Part shown: positions 16,316 to 25,599 of the stretch, one piece after another
Layout of the letters: the number at the start of each line of letters is the position of its first letter
Position numbering within the stretch: the first letter of the stretch is position 1
DNA from: Mycolicibacterium sp. P1-5
GTDB taxonomy: Bacteria > Actinomycetota > Actinomycetes > Mycobacteriales > Mycobacteriaceae
Length of the DNA stretch: 64,000 bases
Reading direction: 5' to 3'
Assembly: GCF_008329565.1 (NCBI RefSeq)
Contig: NZ_NPKT01000013.1
Coordinates: 62,001-126,000 of the forward strand
Made by a program: the position numbers and the translations under genes
Notes under the pieces: model-generated
The model's database searches: none
What the model was told of the DNA's origin: nothing
Seen by the model: only the letters and a program-made list of their open reading frames with translations

Positions 16316-19300
16316 TTCGTGGGTTTATCACACATCGCCAAGAAAGCCCCCAACTCCACCAACCCGGCGGGGGTCGACGGCAGATACTCGGTGAGCATCG
16401 CCGACCGAACGATGACCGCCGCATACTTCGCCCGGCTGACCGCGACGTTGAGCCGATTGCGATTGAGCAGAAAGGAGATTCCGCGCGGCACCTCGGCGAT
16501 CGACGACGCCACCAGCGAGACGAACACCACCGGGGCCTGCCGCCCCTGGAACTTGTCCACCGTGCCGGCCTGTACGTCGGTCAGTCCCGCCGCGTCGAGC
16601 AACCGCCGCAGCAGCACCACCTGTGCGTTGTACGGGGTCACGATCAACACGTCGGCGGCCCTCAGCGGCCGGGTGCCGTCCTCGTCGGTCCAGGCCGATC
16701 CGAGCATGCCGCTGATCGCGGAGATGATCGCCTCCGCCTCTTCGCGGCTGTCGGTCGAGTTGCCGTCGTGGTCGACGGTCATCACCTGCACCCCGGGCCG
16801 GACGCCCGCGAGGTGGCGAGCGGCGGTGCGCTCTTCGACCGAGTGCAGCCGATTGTCGTAGGACAGTCGGGACACCGCAGTGCACACCGCCGGGTGCATC
16901 CGGTAGGAACGGTCCAGAAAGTACCCGAGTTCCTCCGGCAGCGTGTGACGTCCGTCGACCAGCCAGCCGAGCGCCGAGTCGTCCACCGGTTCGGGGTGGG
17001 TGCCCTGGCTGACCTGGGGGAGCTGCTGCGGATCGCCGAGCAACAGCAGATTGCGCGCCGCCCGCGCGACGGCGACGGTGTTGGCCACACAGAACTGGCC
17101 GGCTTCCTCGATGACGAGTAGGTCAAGGCTGGCCGGTGGCACCCGGGACGAGTTGGCGAAATCCCAAGCGGTACCTCCGATCACACAGCCATCATTGGTG
17201 GCGATGAACGCGGGGTAGGTCTTCTCGTCGATCTCCGTCCACGGGCCGGTGCCACCGCGTTTCTTGGCCACCAGCGACGCCTCCACGCCCGCGCCGATGA
17301 TGTCGCGAAAGAGGTTCTCCACCACGGCATGTGACTGCGCGACGACGCCGACACGCCAGCCGTGCTCGTTGACCAGGGCGGCGATGACCCAGGCCGCAGT
17401 GTGCGTCTTGCCGGTGCCGGGCGGACCGTGCACCGCGACATACGACGAATCCAGCGCCAGCAGTGCGGCGGTGATGTTCGCGACGCAGTCCTCGGTGCGC
17501 GGCAACGGCGAACCGGTGCGCGGTGGGCGGCGCAGCAGGATGTCGATCACAGCGGACTGCGGAAGGGCAGGCAGGCCGGCCGCGATGTCGGCCGCCGCCG
17601 CGTCGATCGATTCGCGCAGGGCCTTCGTCGGGAACGGCGGCCCTGGCGTCAGCGCAAACGGCATCGCATCGAAAACCCCGTGGCTCTTGGGTTCTCGTTC
17701 CATCACCAGCACCTCGGTCGGCGCCGCCGGGTCGTCGCACTCCAGCACGGTCACCGACGCATAGGCCCGCCGCTCGGGATCGTCGGACAGCCCGGCCGGG
17801 GTGGGCGGGTGGTACATCGCATACATGTCGCGGTCGAGGTCACCCGCCGCGATCGAGCCGGTCAGCAGCAGCCGCCGCTGTTGCTTGCGGGCGCGCGGCG
17901 GTATGTTCCACTCCGTCTCGACGCTCACGTCTTCGGCGAGGAAAACGCCTGGCGTGTCGGACCATTCGTCGACCGGGCTGTTGAGCCGGTCGAAGTGACC
18001 CCACCAGAAAGGCTTGTCCTCGCGACGGTGATACCCGCGGGCGGCAGCGATCATGGCCACCGCGCGTTGCTCGGGGCTGCGCGCGGTGACGTCGTCCCCG
18101 GCAAAGGCGCCCAGCGTGCGGGCCAGCTCGTCGTCGACGTCGACTTCTCCGCCGTCGGCCACCGGTTGCGCGCCCAGCGGCGGCACCCCGGCCTCAAAGG
18201 CGCGCTGCAGCAACCAGTCCCGCAGGATGCGGGTGGACCGGCAGTCGTAGAGGTTGTAGTCCTCGATCTCCTTGAGCACGGTCGCGGCCTCGTCAGCGTG
18301 ACCGTCGGCGAGCAGTTCGCAATAGCGGGCATATTCCGTGATCGAGTCGGTGGCAGTGGTGACGTCGCCGGCCCGCAGTTCGGCGCCCATGTACATCGGC
18401 TCCAAAGATTTCAGACTGTAGTTCTCGGTGCCGACCCGAATGCTCTTGCGCACCAGGGGATACAAGTCGACCAGCACGCCGTTGCGCAGCAGGTCGTCGA
18501 CGTCGTTCTCGCCCTCGCCGTAGCGGCCTGCCAGACGTAGCAGCGCGGTCTTCTCATAGGCCGCGTAGTGGTAGATGTGCATTTTCGGATACCGCTTGCG
18601 GCGTTTTCGCACCATGTCCAGAAAAGCCTTGAGCGCCTTGCGTTCCTGGCGTCGATTGTGGGCCCACAGCGGGCGAAAGTCCCCGCCCGCGCCGAGCACA
18701 CCGAACATGTACTCCAATCCCCAGTCGGTGCCGTCGGCCGTCCACAGCGGGTCACCCTCGAAATCGAAGAACAGGTCGCCCTTGTCCGGATCGGGCAGCA
18801 GCATCAACGGCTGCGGGTCGACGACCTCGAACGGCGGCTTGCCGGCCTCCCGCGGGGCGATCTGCAGCCGCGCCTGCCCACTCAGCGTGGCGACCATCCG
18901 GGCCGGCATCTCGGGCACCGGGCCCTCATGGTGGGCCAGCTGGTTCACCGTGGTGATGCCGGCCTCGATCAAGCGGGCGCGCTGGCTGACCCGCATGCCC
19001 GCTGCCAACAACAGGTCATCAGCGTCACGCACCTGCGTCTCGCACTCGGGACAGCGCATGCACGCCCGCACGGTCTGGTCCGCCCAATCGACCGGCGCCT
19101 CGGCGGCGAGGTGTCGGTCCAGAAGTGTCTGCAGCTCGGCGCGACGGGAGCGGTAGACCGGCAGCAGCTCGTCGACGCAATAGGCGGTCGTCGCGCCGTT
19201 GCCCAGCACCAGCTCCACCTCGTCGTGGACGGCAACGCCGGCGGCAGTTAGCGTTTCGGCGTAGGCGGCCAGCTGCAGCAGCGCCGCCACCTTCACCGAC

Positions 19301-19701
19301 CGGGCGAGCTTGGTGTCGCGCAACCGGTACCGATCGCCGTCGAGCACAAGAAAATCCGCGAAGCCGACGAAGCGGCCGTCGAACATCGCGGCCTGATAGA
19401 TCACCGGCGCGCGCCGCTCGACGGCGTGCGAAGTGGCCTCGGCGGCGGCCGTCAGTCCGGCGACAGAGTAGGACGGCCTGCCGATGACGGCGACGTCGGA
19501 GCGCGACCGCAGCTCGTCGAGATGACGCTGCTCGTGCTGATCGCCAAGCTCCGCAGTACGGGCCAACAGCTCGTCCTCGACCGACACGGCCGGGCCGCGG
19601 CCCAGCTTGGCATCGAACGCGCGCAGCAACGCGTACTCGCATCGCGCGGCGGCGGCGAGGTCGGAGGCGCTGTAGACGACGCGGTCGTCGGCGACGAACA
19701 C
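16312..19701 (-). CDS. TM0106-family RecB-like nuclease fused to superfamily 1 DNA helicase (Rv1251c homologue)
   Basis: A 1129-residue protein. The N-terminal ~450 residues are a RecB-like nuclease region with a cysteine cluster (VRACMRCPECETQV) and an RNase H-like segment beginning DLFFDFEGDPLW. The C-terminal half is a UPF1-type SF1 helicase: Walker A GPPGTGKTHT near residue 757, Walker B LLVIEEAGQ, GDPQQLPQ, KFQGRQAPVVFVSL and NRLNVAVSRAK. It is predicted to process DNA (or RNA:DNA) ends. GTG start at 19701. Length and position match M. tuberculosis Rv1251c. The biological role is not established. Confidence 0.92.
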   Translation of the reverse strand: MFVADDRVVYSASDLAAAARCEYALLRAFDAKLGRGPAVSVEDELLARTAELGDQHEQRHLDELRSRSDVAVIGRPSYSVAGLTAAAEATSHAVERRAPVIYQAAMFDGRFVGFADFLVLDGDRYRLRDTKLARSVKVAALLQLAAYAETLTAAGVAVHDEVELVLGNGATTAYCVDELLPVYRSRRAELQTLLDRHLAAEAPVDWADQTVRACMRCPECETQVRDADDLLLAAGMRVSQRARLIEAGITTVNQLAHHEGPVPEMPARMVATLSGQARLQIAPREAGKPPFEVVDPQPLMLLPDPDKGDLFFDFEGDPLWTADGTDWGLEYMFGVLGAGGDFRPLWAHNRRQERKALKAFLDMVRKRRKRYPKMHIYHYAAYEKTALLRLAGRYGEGENDVDDLLRNGVLVDLYPLVRKSIRVGTENYSLKSLEPMYMGAELRAGDVTTATDSITEYARYCELLADGHADEAATVLKEIEDYNLYDCRSTRILRDWLLQRAFEAGVPPLGAQPVADGGEVDVDDELARTLGAFAGDDVTARSPEQRAVAMIAAARGYHRREDKPFWWGHFDRLNSPVDEWSDTPGVFLAEDVSVETEWNIPPRARKQQRRLLLTGSIAAGDLDRDMYAMYHPPTPAGLSDDPERRAYASVTVLECDDPAAPTEVLVMEREPKSHGVFDAMPFALTPGPPFPTKALRESIDAAAADIAAGLPALPQSAVIDILLRRPPRTGSPLPRTEDCVANITAALLALDSSYVAVHGPPGTGKTHTAAWVIAALVNEHGWRVGVVAQSHAVVENLFRDIIGAGVEASLVAKKRGGTGPWTEIDEKTYPAFIATNDGCVIGGTAWDFANSSRVPPASLDLLVIEEAGQFCVANTVAVARAARNLLLLGDPQQLPQVSQGTHPEPVDDSALGWLVDGRHTLPEELGYFLDRSYRMHPAVCTAVSRLSYDNRLHSVEERTAARHLAGVRPGVQVMTVDHDGNSTDSREEAEAIISAISGMLGSAWTDEDGTRPLRAADVLIVTPYNAQVVLLRRLLDAAGLTDVQAGTVDKFQGRQAPVVFVSLVASSIAEVPRGISFLLNRNRLNVAVSRAKYAAVIVRSAMLTEYLPSTPAGLVELGAFLAMCDKPTK

Positions 19702-19809
19702 AGACCCACTGTAGGCGTGGGCTACGACGTTTCGAGATTGACGGAATCCGAACCTTGCCGTGCAGCGAACTCGTACCGTGTACTGGTCGGGCTGTTGGAG
19801 GGAGAGATC

Positions 19810-20202
19810 ATGGGGCGCACAGCGAAATTGATGTCAGCATCCCTGCTTGCCACTGCGCTGTTGAGCGGGTGCGGCGGCGGCAGCCAGCCGTCGGTTGAGT
19901 CTGCTGCGCCACTGACGTCAGCACCGATGTCATCGACTGCCACCCGAGCCGCCGGCAGCGAGATCGTCATCTCCAACATGAGCTTCGCGGTGCCGCCATC
20001 AGTCAAGCCAGGTCAACAATTGACGATCGTCAACAACGACTCCCCCAACCACACCGTCACAGCCGACGAGAACAATCTGTTCGACGTCCGGGTGTCGGGT
20101 GGCGGAGGCACGGAGACTCTGACCGCACCGACGACGCCCGGCACATATCCGTTCCACTGCAAGTACCACGCCGGCATGCATGGCGTGCTGACCGTCGCGT
20201 AG
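19810..20202 (+). CDS. Cupredoxin-like lipoprotein (type I copper)
   Basis: A 130-residue exported protein. The signal ends in the lipobox LLSGC (Cys21), so it should be lipidated and anchored outside the membrane. After a Ser/Thr/Pro-rich spacer, the mature part is a small plastocyanin-like fold with all four type I copper ligands: His81 in SPNHTV, Cys117, His120 and Met123 in HCKYHAGM. It may shuttle electrons or bind copper in the cell envelope. The ATG at 19810 is preceded by GGAGGGAGAG. It is not in this position in M. tuberculosis. It diverges from the nuclease gene across 108 bp. Confidence 0.88.
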   Translation: MGRTAKLMSASLLATALLSGCGGGSQPSVESAAPLTSAPMSSTATRAAGSEIVISNMSFAVPPSVKPGQQLTIVNNDSPNHTVTADENNLFDVRVSGGGGTETLTAPTTPGTYPFHCKYHAGMHGVLTVA

Positions 20203-20225
20203 CCCGAGCGCCCAAGCAATCGGCC

Positions 20226-20768
20226 TCAGCCGTTGCCGATCAGCTCCACGCCATTGCCGTTCCAGCGGAACTTCACCACGCTCTGCAGGCCCAGGCCGTT
20301 GACGTAGGAAAGCGCGACGGTGTCGCCGGTGCTCTGCGCCGTGTCGACACCGTTGAAGCCGTAGGTGTCCGGCACCCCGGTCGGGATGAACTTGCCGAGA
20401 TGGAACATCACCGCGCGGGTGTTGGGCTTGTCGGCGTTGGTGTTGGCCTTGATGATCACCGCCGACAACTGCGCGCATTCGTTGTAGTTGCCTGCGATCG
20501 GCACCGGGTACCAGCCCTGGTTGCTGCTCGGGTCCCGGGGCAGTTCGGAGACCGTCTGCGCGATGGCCGGGGCGGCCAGGTTGACGGCGCACGGGTCCGG
20601 TGGCGGCGTCGTGGTGGTCGGCGGAGGTGGGGGAGGTGCCTCGGTCGTGCTCACCGCGCTCGACGACGGCTGCGGAGTCTTGGCCACCGTCGAGTCACCT
20701 GAGCCGCAGCCGGCGAGCACGACGGCCACCGCCATTCCCGCCGCAGCTACCGCTTGCCTTCGCCACAC
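20226..20768 (-). CDS. lprE: Lipoprotein LprE
   Basis: A ~180-residue lipoprotein matching M. tuberculosis LprE (Rv1252c) through CGSGDSTVAKT, CAVNLAAPAIA, VSELPRDP, AGNYNECAQLSAV, RAVMFHLGKFIPTGVPDTYG and KFRWNGNGVELIGN. The lipobox LAGC places the lipidated Cys at residue 21 if translation starts at the GTG 20768; a Pro/Thr-rich spacer follows. The frame also contains an ATG at 20846, but using it would overlap the start of divergent deaD and give a 46-residue leader, so I prefer the GTG, without a clear ribosome site. Surface lipoprotein of uncertain function. Confidence 0.82.
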   Translation of the reverse strand: MWRRQAVAAAGMAVAVVLAGCGSGDSTVAKTPQPSSSAVSTTEAPPPPPPTTTTPPPDPCAVNLAAPAIAQTVSELPRDPSSNQGWYPVPIAGNYNECAQLSAVIIKANTNADKPNTRAVMFHLGKFIPTGVPDTYGFNGVDTAQSTGDTVALSYVNGLGLQSVVKFRWNGNGVELIGNG

Positions 20769-20839
20769 ACGGGCGACGGTACCGGCCTTCCCGGACGGAA
20801 GCGGGTTACGGCACGCTGCGGCAGTAGACTGCAGGTCCG

Positions 20840-22534
20840 ATGACATCCCCCGACGACACCCCCCAGACCTTCGCCGACCTGCAGATCCACCCCGCGGTGC
20901 TGCAGGCCGTGGCCGATGTCGGCTACGAAACACCCTCGGCGATCCAGGCCGCCACCATTCCGGCACTGCTGGCCGGCTCCGACGTTGTCGGCCTGGCACA
21001 GACGGGCACCGGCAAGACCGCGGCATTCGCGATCCCGATCCTGTCGAAGATCGACCCTGCCAGCCGCAACACCCAGGCGCTGGTGCTGGCCCCGACACGT
21101 GAGTTGGCCCTGCAGGTCGCCGAGGCGTTCAGCCGCTACGGCGCGCACCTCAAGGTCAACGTGCTGCCGATCTACGGTGGCTCCTCCTATGTCCCTCAGC
21201 TGACCGGCCTCAAACGCGGCGCGCAGATCGTCGTCGGGACGCCCGGGCGGGTCATCGACCACCTGGAGAAGGGCAGCCTCGACCTGTCGCACCTGGACTA
21301 TCTGGTGCTCGACGAGGCCGACGAGATGCTGCAGATGGGTTTCGCCGAGGACGTCGAGCGCATTCTGGCCGACACCCCGGAGTACAAGCAGGTGGCGCTG
21401 TTCTCGGCAACCATGCCGCCGGGCATCAAGAAGATCACCACCAAATACCTGCATGACCCGGTCGAGGTCACGGTCAAGTCGAAGACTCAGACCGCCGAGA
21501 ACATCACCCAGCGCTATTACCTGGTGTCGTATCCGCGCAAGATGGACGCGCTGACCCGACTGCTCGAGGTCGAGCAGGGCGACGGGATGATCGTGTTCGT
21601 CCGCACCAAGCAGGCCACCGAGGAGGTGGCCGAGAAGTTGCGGGCCCGCGGGTTCGCGGCGGCGGCCATCAACGGTGACATCCCGCAGGCGGTGCGCGAG
21701 CGCACGATCTCGCAGTTGAAGGACGGCTCGATCGACATCCTGGTCGCCACCGATGTCGCCGCCCGCGGGCTGGACGTCGAGCGCATCTCGCACGTGGTGA
21801 ACTTCGACATCCCGCACGACCCCGAGTCCTACGTACACCGCATCGGGCGCACCGGCCGCGCCGGCCGCTCGGGCACCGCGCTGCTGTTCGTCACCCCGCG
21901 CGAACGGCACCTGCTGAACTCGATCGAACGAGTCACCCGGCAGAAGCTGGTCGAGGGCCAGCTGCCGTCTGTCGAGGACGTCAACGCCCAGCGGGTGCAG
22001 AAGTTCCGCGACTCGATCGCCGATGCGCTGAACGCACCTGGGTTCGAGATGTTCCGCCGGTTGATCGAGGACTACGAGCGCGACAACGACGTGCCGTTGG
22101 CCGATATTGCCGCAGCACTCGCGCTGCAGAGTCGCAACGGCGAAGAATTCCTGATGACCGAGCCGCCCCCGGAGAAGCGGCGGGAGCGGCCCGATCGCCC
22201 CGAGCGCGGTGATCGTGATCGCCCGCCGCGCAAAACCCGCGACGATCTGGCCACCTACCGCGTTGCGGTCGGCAAGAAGCACAAGGTGGGGCCAGGTTCG
22301 ATCGTCGGCGCGCTGGCCAACGAAGGCGGGTTGCACCGCAGCGATTTCGGGCACATCACGATCAAGAGCGATTTCTCGCTGGTCGAGTTGCCCGCGAAGC
22401 TGTCCAAGGAGACGCTGAAAGCGCTTGAGAAGACCCGCATTTCCGGTGTGCTGATCGATCTCAAGCCGGACCGCGGCAGCCAACGATATGACTCGCGGCC
22501 CACCGGCGGGAAGCCCCGGCGCACGAGCCGATGA
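20840..22534 (+). CDS. deaD: ATP-dependent DEAD-box RNA helicase
   Basis: A 564-residue cold-shock type RNA helicase. Motifs in order are the Q motif (YETPSAIQAATIP), Walker A AQTGTGKT (about residues 53-60), PTREL, TPGR, DEAD in VLDEADEML, SAT, ATDVAARGLD and HRIGRTGRAGR. The C-terminus carries a basic Arg/Asp/Pro-rich stretch (residues ~440-470) and a DbpA/CsdA-type RNA-binding domain (VGPGSIVGALANEGGL). It remodels structured RNA and ribosome precursors. It matches M. tuberculosis Rv1253 in type and position. The stop overlaps the acyltransferase start as ATGA. Confidence 0.96.
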   Translation: MTSPDDTPQTFADLQIHPAVLQAVADVGYETPSAIQAATIPALLAGSDVVGLAQTGTGKTAAFAIPILSKIDPASRNTQALVLAPTRELALQVAEAFSRYGAHLKVNVLPIYGGSSYVPQLTGLKRGAQIVVGTPGRVIDHLEKGSLDLSHLDYLVLDEADEMLQMGFAEDVERILADTPEYKQVALFSATMPPGIKKITTKYLHDPVEVTVKSKTQTAENITQRYYLVSYPRKMDALTRLLEVEQGDGMIVFVRTKQATEEVAEKLRARGFAAAAINGDIPQAVRERTISQLKDGSIDILVATDVAARGLDVERISHVVNFDIPHDPESYVHRIGRTGRAGRSGTALLFVTPRERHLLNSIERVTRQKLVEGQLPSVEDVNAQRVQKFRDSIADALNAPGFEMFRRLIEDYERDNDVPLADIAAALALQSRNGEEFLMTEPPPEKRRERPDRPERGDRDRPPRKTRDDLATYRVAVGKKHKVGPGSIVGALANEGGLHRSDFGHITIKSDFSLVELPAKLSKETLKALEKTRISGVLIDLKPDRGSQRYDSRPTGGKPRRTSR

Positions 22535-23670
22535 TCGCGTCCAGCCAGGTCGACCAGGGCGGGCTGGAGGCAGTCTCGGGCGTCGACCGGGTCGCATCGC
22601 TGACCGGTGTGCGCGCGGTTGCCGCGCTGCTGGTGCTCGGTACCCATGCCGCGTACACCACCGGCAAGTACACGCACGGCTTTGTGGGACTGGTGTATTC
22701 GCGTCTGGAGATCGGCGTGCCGATCTTCTTCGTCCTGTCCGGCTATCTGTTGTTCGGCCCGTGGGTGCGCGCCGCCGTGAGTGGACGTGCGGCTCCGTCG
22801 GTACGCCGCTACGGGCGGCATCGGGTGCGTCGCATCATGCCGGCCTACGTCATCACCGTGCTGGCGGCCTACCTGATCTACCACTTCCGCACCGCCGGAC
22901 CGAATCCCGGCCACACTTGGATCGGCTTGCTGCGCAACCTGACTCTTACGCAGATCTACACCGACAACTACATGTTCGATGGCTATCTGCACCAAGGGCT
23001 CACACAGATGTGGAGCCTGGCGGTCGAGGTCGCGTTCTACGTCGCACTGCCAGTTCTGGCCTATCTGCTCCTGGTCGTGATGTGCCGGCGGCGCTGGCGT
23101 CCAGGGTTGTTGCTCAGCGGGCTGGCGGTGCTCGCACTGCTGAGTCCGGCGTGGATGGTGTTGGTGCACACGACCCACTTTCTGCCCAGCGGTGCGCGGC
23201 TGTGGCTGCCCGGGTATCTGGCCTGGTTCGTCGGGGGCATGCTGCTGACGGTGTTGCAGGCCAAGGGAGTTCGGGCTTTCGGCTTCATCGCGATACCGCT
23301 CGTGGTGGTCAGCTTTGTGATCGTCTCCACCCCGATCGCGGGTGAGCCGACGACGTCGCCGACGGGCTTGACCGAGGCGTTGGTGAAGACTGTGTTCTAC
23401 GCCGCGATCGCGACATTGGTCGTCGCGCCCCTGGCGCTGGGCAACCGCGGTTGGTATGCGCAGGCGCTGGGCGCCCGGCCGATGGTGTGGCTCGGCGAGA
23501 TCTCGTATGAGATCTTCCTCGTTCACCTCGTGGTGATGGAGATCGCGATGGTGGAGGTGCTGCGCTGGCCGGTCTACACCGGGTCCGCACCCGCCCTGTT
23601 CGTCGTCACGTTGATCATGACGATCCCGGTGGCGTGGCTGCTGCACCGCTTCACCCGCGTACGGTCCTAG
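22531..23670 (+). CDS. Acyltransferase 3 family membrane protein (Rv1254 homologue)
   Basis: A 379-residue polytopic membrane protein with about ten hydrophobic segments. The N-terminal helix contains LTGVRAVAALLVLGTHAAY with the family's active-site His, and PIFFVLSGYLLFGPW, RRYGRHRVRRIMPAYVI and WSLAVEVAFYV follow as in OafA-type acyltransferases. Such enzymes O-acylate cell-envelope glycans or glycolipids. It overlaps deaD by four bases and should be translated with it. The IS30 element begins ten bases after its stop. Acceptor unknown. Confidence 0.93.
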   Translation: MIASSQVDQGGLEAVSGVDRVASLTGVRAVAALLVLGTHAAYTTGKYTHGFVGLVYSRLEIGVPIFFVLSGYLLFGPWVRAAVSGRAAPSVRRYGRHRVRRIMPAYVITVLAAYLIYHFRTAGPNPGHTWIGLLRNLTLTQIYTDNYMFDGYLHQGLTQMWSLAVEVAFYVALPVLAYLLLVVMCRRRWRPGLLLSGLAVLALLSPAWMVLVHTTHFLPSGARLWLPGYLAWFVGGMLLTVLQAKGVRAFGFIAIPLVVVSFVIVSTPIAGEPTTSPTGLTEALVKTVFYAAIATLVVAPLALGNRGWYAQALGARPMVWLGEISYEIFLVHLVVMEIAMVEVLRWPVYTGSAPALFVVTLIMTIPVAWLLHRFTRVRS

Positions 23671-23679
23671 TTCCTCGCG

Positions 23680-25014
23680 TTGAGACCGCAGTGAGGGCGA
23701 GGAATTGCTCGGCAAAGTCAAGTGGTGAGTGCAACGGTTAGGCGGCGTGGCTCATAAGGGCGGCGAGGCGTTGGGCTGGGGTGTCGAGTTCCAGGGTGGG
23801 GCGGGGACGGCTGTTGAGCTTGTCTTGGACGCGTTTGAGGTCGTCTCGGGTGTAAGTGCTTAGATCCGTGCCTTTTTCGAACCAGAACCTCAGCAGCCGG
23901 TTGGTGTTCTCGTTACTGCCACGCTGCCAGGGTGAATGGGGATCGCAGAAATAGACCGGAGCGTGTAGCTGCAGGCTGATGTCTTGCCAACTGGCGATCT
24001 CGCTGCCGCGATCCCAGGTCAGGCTGCGGCGAAGATGAGCCGGCAGCTCATTCATCGCCTCGATCATCGCCCTGGCCACCGAGTCGGCGGTGTGGTCGGC
24101 AGGCAGGTGCAACAAGATGGTGAACCGAGTACTGCGTTCGACCAACGTGCCGATCGCGCTCGTACCCCGGCTGCCCAAAATCAGATCACCTTCCCAGTGC
24201 CAGGCACTGCACGATCACCAACCTCGGCCGGGCGCTGGCTGATGGTGATCACGTCACTGAACTTCCCGCGCCGCTCGGTGCGCCCACGGGGCTTGCGGGC
24301 GGTACGTTTGGTCGACAGACACTTGTTCAGATCGGCGCGCAACTGCCCGCGGCCCTGGACGTAGAGACACTTGTAAATAGTTTCGTGACTCACCCGTGCC
24401 AGCCTGTCATCAGGATGAGCGCGGGCCAACATGGCCGCGATCAGTTTCGGGCTCCACCCGTCATCCATCCATGTCTCAATGGCCCGACACAGATGACCGT
24501 CGTCGAGCTTGAATACCTTAGGGCGCTTGGCTTTCTTCGCTGCACGGGCATGTGCCATCAGGGCGTGATAGTCGCCATCATCGTTGCTGTTGCGGCGGAT
24601 CTCCCGGTAGATCGTGGTGCGGTCACGGTTGAGCATTTCTGCGATCTCCGCCGCGCTGAGCCCGGCATCGCGACCGCGCATGATCTCGACGCGCTCGGAG
24701 ACACTGAGTCGATGACCACGCCCACCGGGCAGTGCGAGGTTGCCCGGTTCGAGCAGGCCATGTCGACCGTGCCCACCGATCTGTATTTCCATCGACCCAG
24801 CATGACGCCACCAGATCGTCGCGGCATCACGCGAAGCGCCGACCGCCGCTGCGGCCTTACTCAGCCCCACACCCCGACACACCAAATCCAAAAACTCATG
24901 ACGGGCTACGCGAGAAAAGGGATATCCACTCGGCATCTGCAACCTCCCACATCAGCGGATGTTGCATTGACCGTATGAATCTGCCCTCGATAGTTCGCTC
25001 TCCGTGCGGTCTCA
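23680..25014. mobile_element. IS30-family insertion sequence, about 1.34 kb
   Basis: The element is bounded by imperfect terminal inverted repeats that both begin TTGAGACCGCA when read inward: plus strand 23680-23690 and minus strand from 25014 down to 25004, with weaker matching further in (GAGGGCGA versus GAGAGCGA; TGCAAC about 40 bases inside). It carries one broken transposase. It separates the acyltransferase and TetR genes that are adjacent in M. tuberculosis. The end positions are good to a few bases; I could not identify a target-site duplication. Confidence 0.8.
23738..24942 (-). pseudogene. IS30-family transposase, frameshifted
   Basis: Two frames together give one ~400-residue IS30 transposase. 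The first (24942-24181) has the helix-turn-helix SAAEIAEMLNRDRTTIYREI and WSPKLIAAMLARAHPDD; the second (24178-23738) resumes with SRGTSAIGTLVERSTRFTIL and carries the catalytic Asp in LTWDRGSEI and Glu in QRGSNENTNRLLR. Near 24199 the gene strand reads CCTGGCACTGG where CCTGGCCACTGG would restore PGHWEGDLILGS, including the first catalytic Asp (GDL). One missing base therefore splits the gene at the catalytic site. Programmed shifting is not expected for IS30, so it is inactive unless this is a sequencing error. Confidence 0.85.
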
Positions 25015-25599
25015 ATGGGGCTCATAGTTGGACTCGCTGGGGCACACCATTGGAACGACGAACTCTTCGAGGATCGCCCGCTCGTCCTCCGCATCGCGGC
25101 CGGGGAAGATCAGCAGTGAGGTGAGCACACGAACGAGCCAGCGGGCGCGGCGGTGGACGACCTCGGGGTCGTCTGGCCGCAGCGACAGCAGGAAGCCCGA
25201 CGTCAGCGCCTGGATGACCTCGGACTGCTCGGCCATCTCCGCGCCGATCGGGGAGTCAGCGGTGGCGAACCAGGATGACAGGGCCGGGCTTTCGCGCACC
25301 ATCCTCATCGACGCCGTCAGCCCGGCCAGTAACCGCTCCCGCGGATCGGGAATGCCACCGACCAGTTCGGTCAGCTGCTCGTACAGCCGATAGGCCTCCC
25401 GATGCACATACGCGGTGTGCAGCACTTCCCGGTTCTCGAAGTAGCGGTACAGCGTGGCCCTGGAACAGCCTGCCGCGCGGGCGATGTCGTTCATGCCCAC
25501 GGTCGACACATCATTACCCGCGAACAGCTCGCCGGCCGCGTCCAGGATGCGGTCGGCGGCGACCTCCGCGCGCCGCGAGCTCAGCCAGTCACCCGCCAT
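25012..25599 (-). CDS. TetR-family regulator of cyp130 (Rv1255c homologue)
   Basis: A 195-residue TetR regulator. The N-terminal helix-turn-helix is MNDIARAAGCSRATLYRYFENREVLHTAYV; the C-terminal ligand domain ends in FPGRDAEDERAILEEFVVPMV. Its ATG overlaps the cyp130 stop by one base (TGATG), so it is translated from the cyp130 mRNA. It matches Rv1255c. The TGA stop lies in the IS30 end (CAT then TGAGACC), so the insertion element appears to have replaced the last codons; the normal family C-terminus is only slightly longer, and function is probably kept. It likely represses the cyp130 promoter in response to a P450 substrate. Confidence 0.9.
   Translation of the reverse strand: MAGDWLSSRRAEVAADRILDAAGELFAGNDVSTVGMNDIARAAGCSRATLYRYFENREVLHTAYVHREAYRLYEQLTELVGGIPDPRERLLAGLTASMRMVRESPALSSWFATADSPIGAEMAEQSEVIQALTSGFLLSLRPDDPEVVHRRARWLVRVLTSLLIFPGRDAEDERAILEEFVVPMVCPSESNYEPH

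Noticed and set aside
14936..16861. 641-residue plus-strand open frame
   Set aside because: It runs antisense across the FAD oxidase and the helicase, which both have full motifs; high GC keeps the opposite frame open.
20747..22597. 616-residue minus-strand open frame opposite deaD
   Set aside because: It is antisense to the DEAD-box motifs, has His/Asp/Gln-rich shadow composition and no family motif.
24190..24210. Programmed frameshift in the IS30 transposase
   Set aside because: IS30 elements use a single frame, no slippery run is present, and one missing base restores a normal protein.
23671..25022. Target-site duplication of the IS element
   Set aside because: The bases beside the two inverted repeats (CTCGCG and TGGGGC sides) do not match clearly, so I do not report one.
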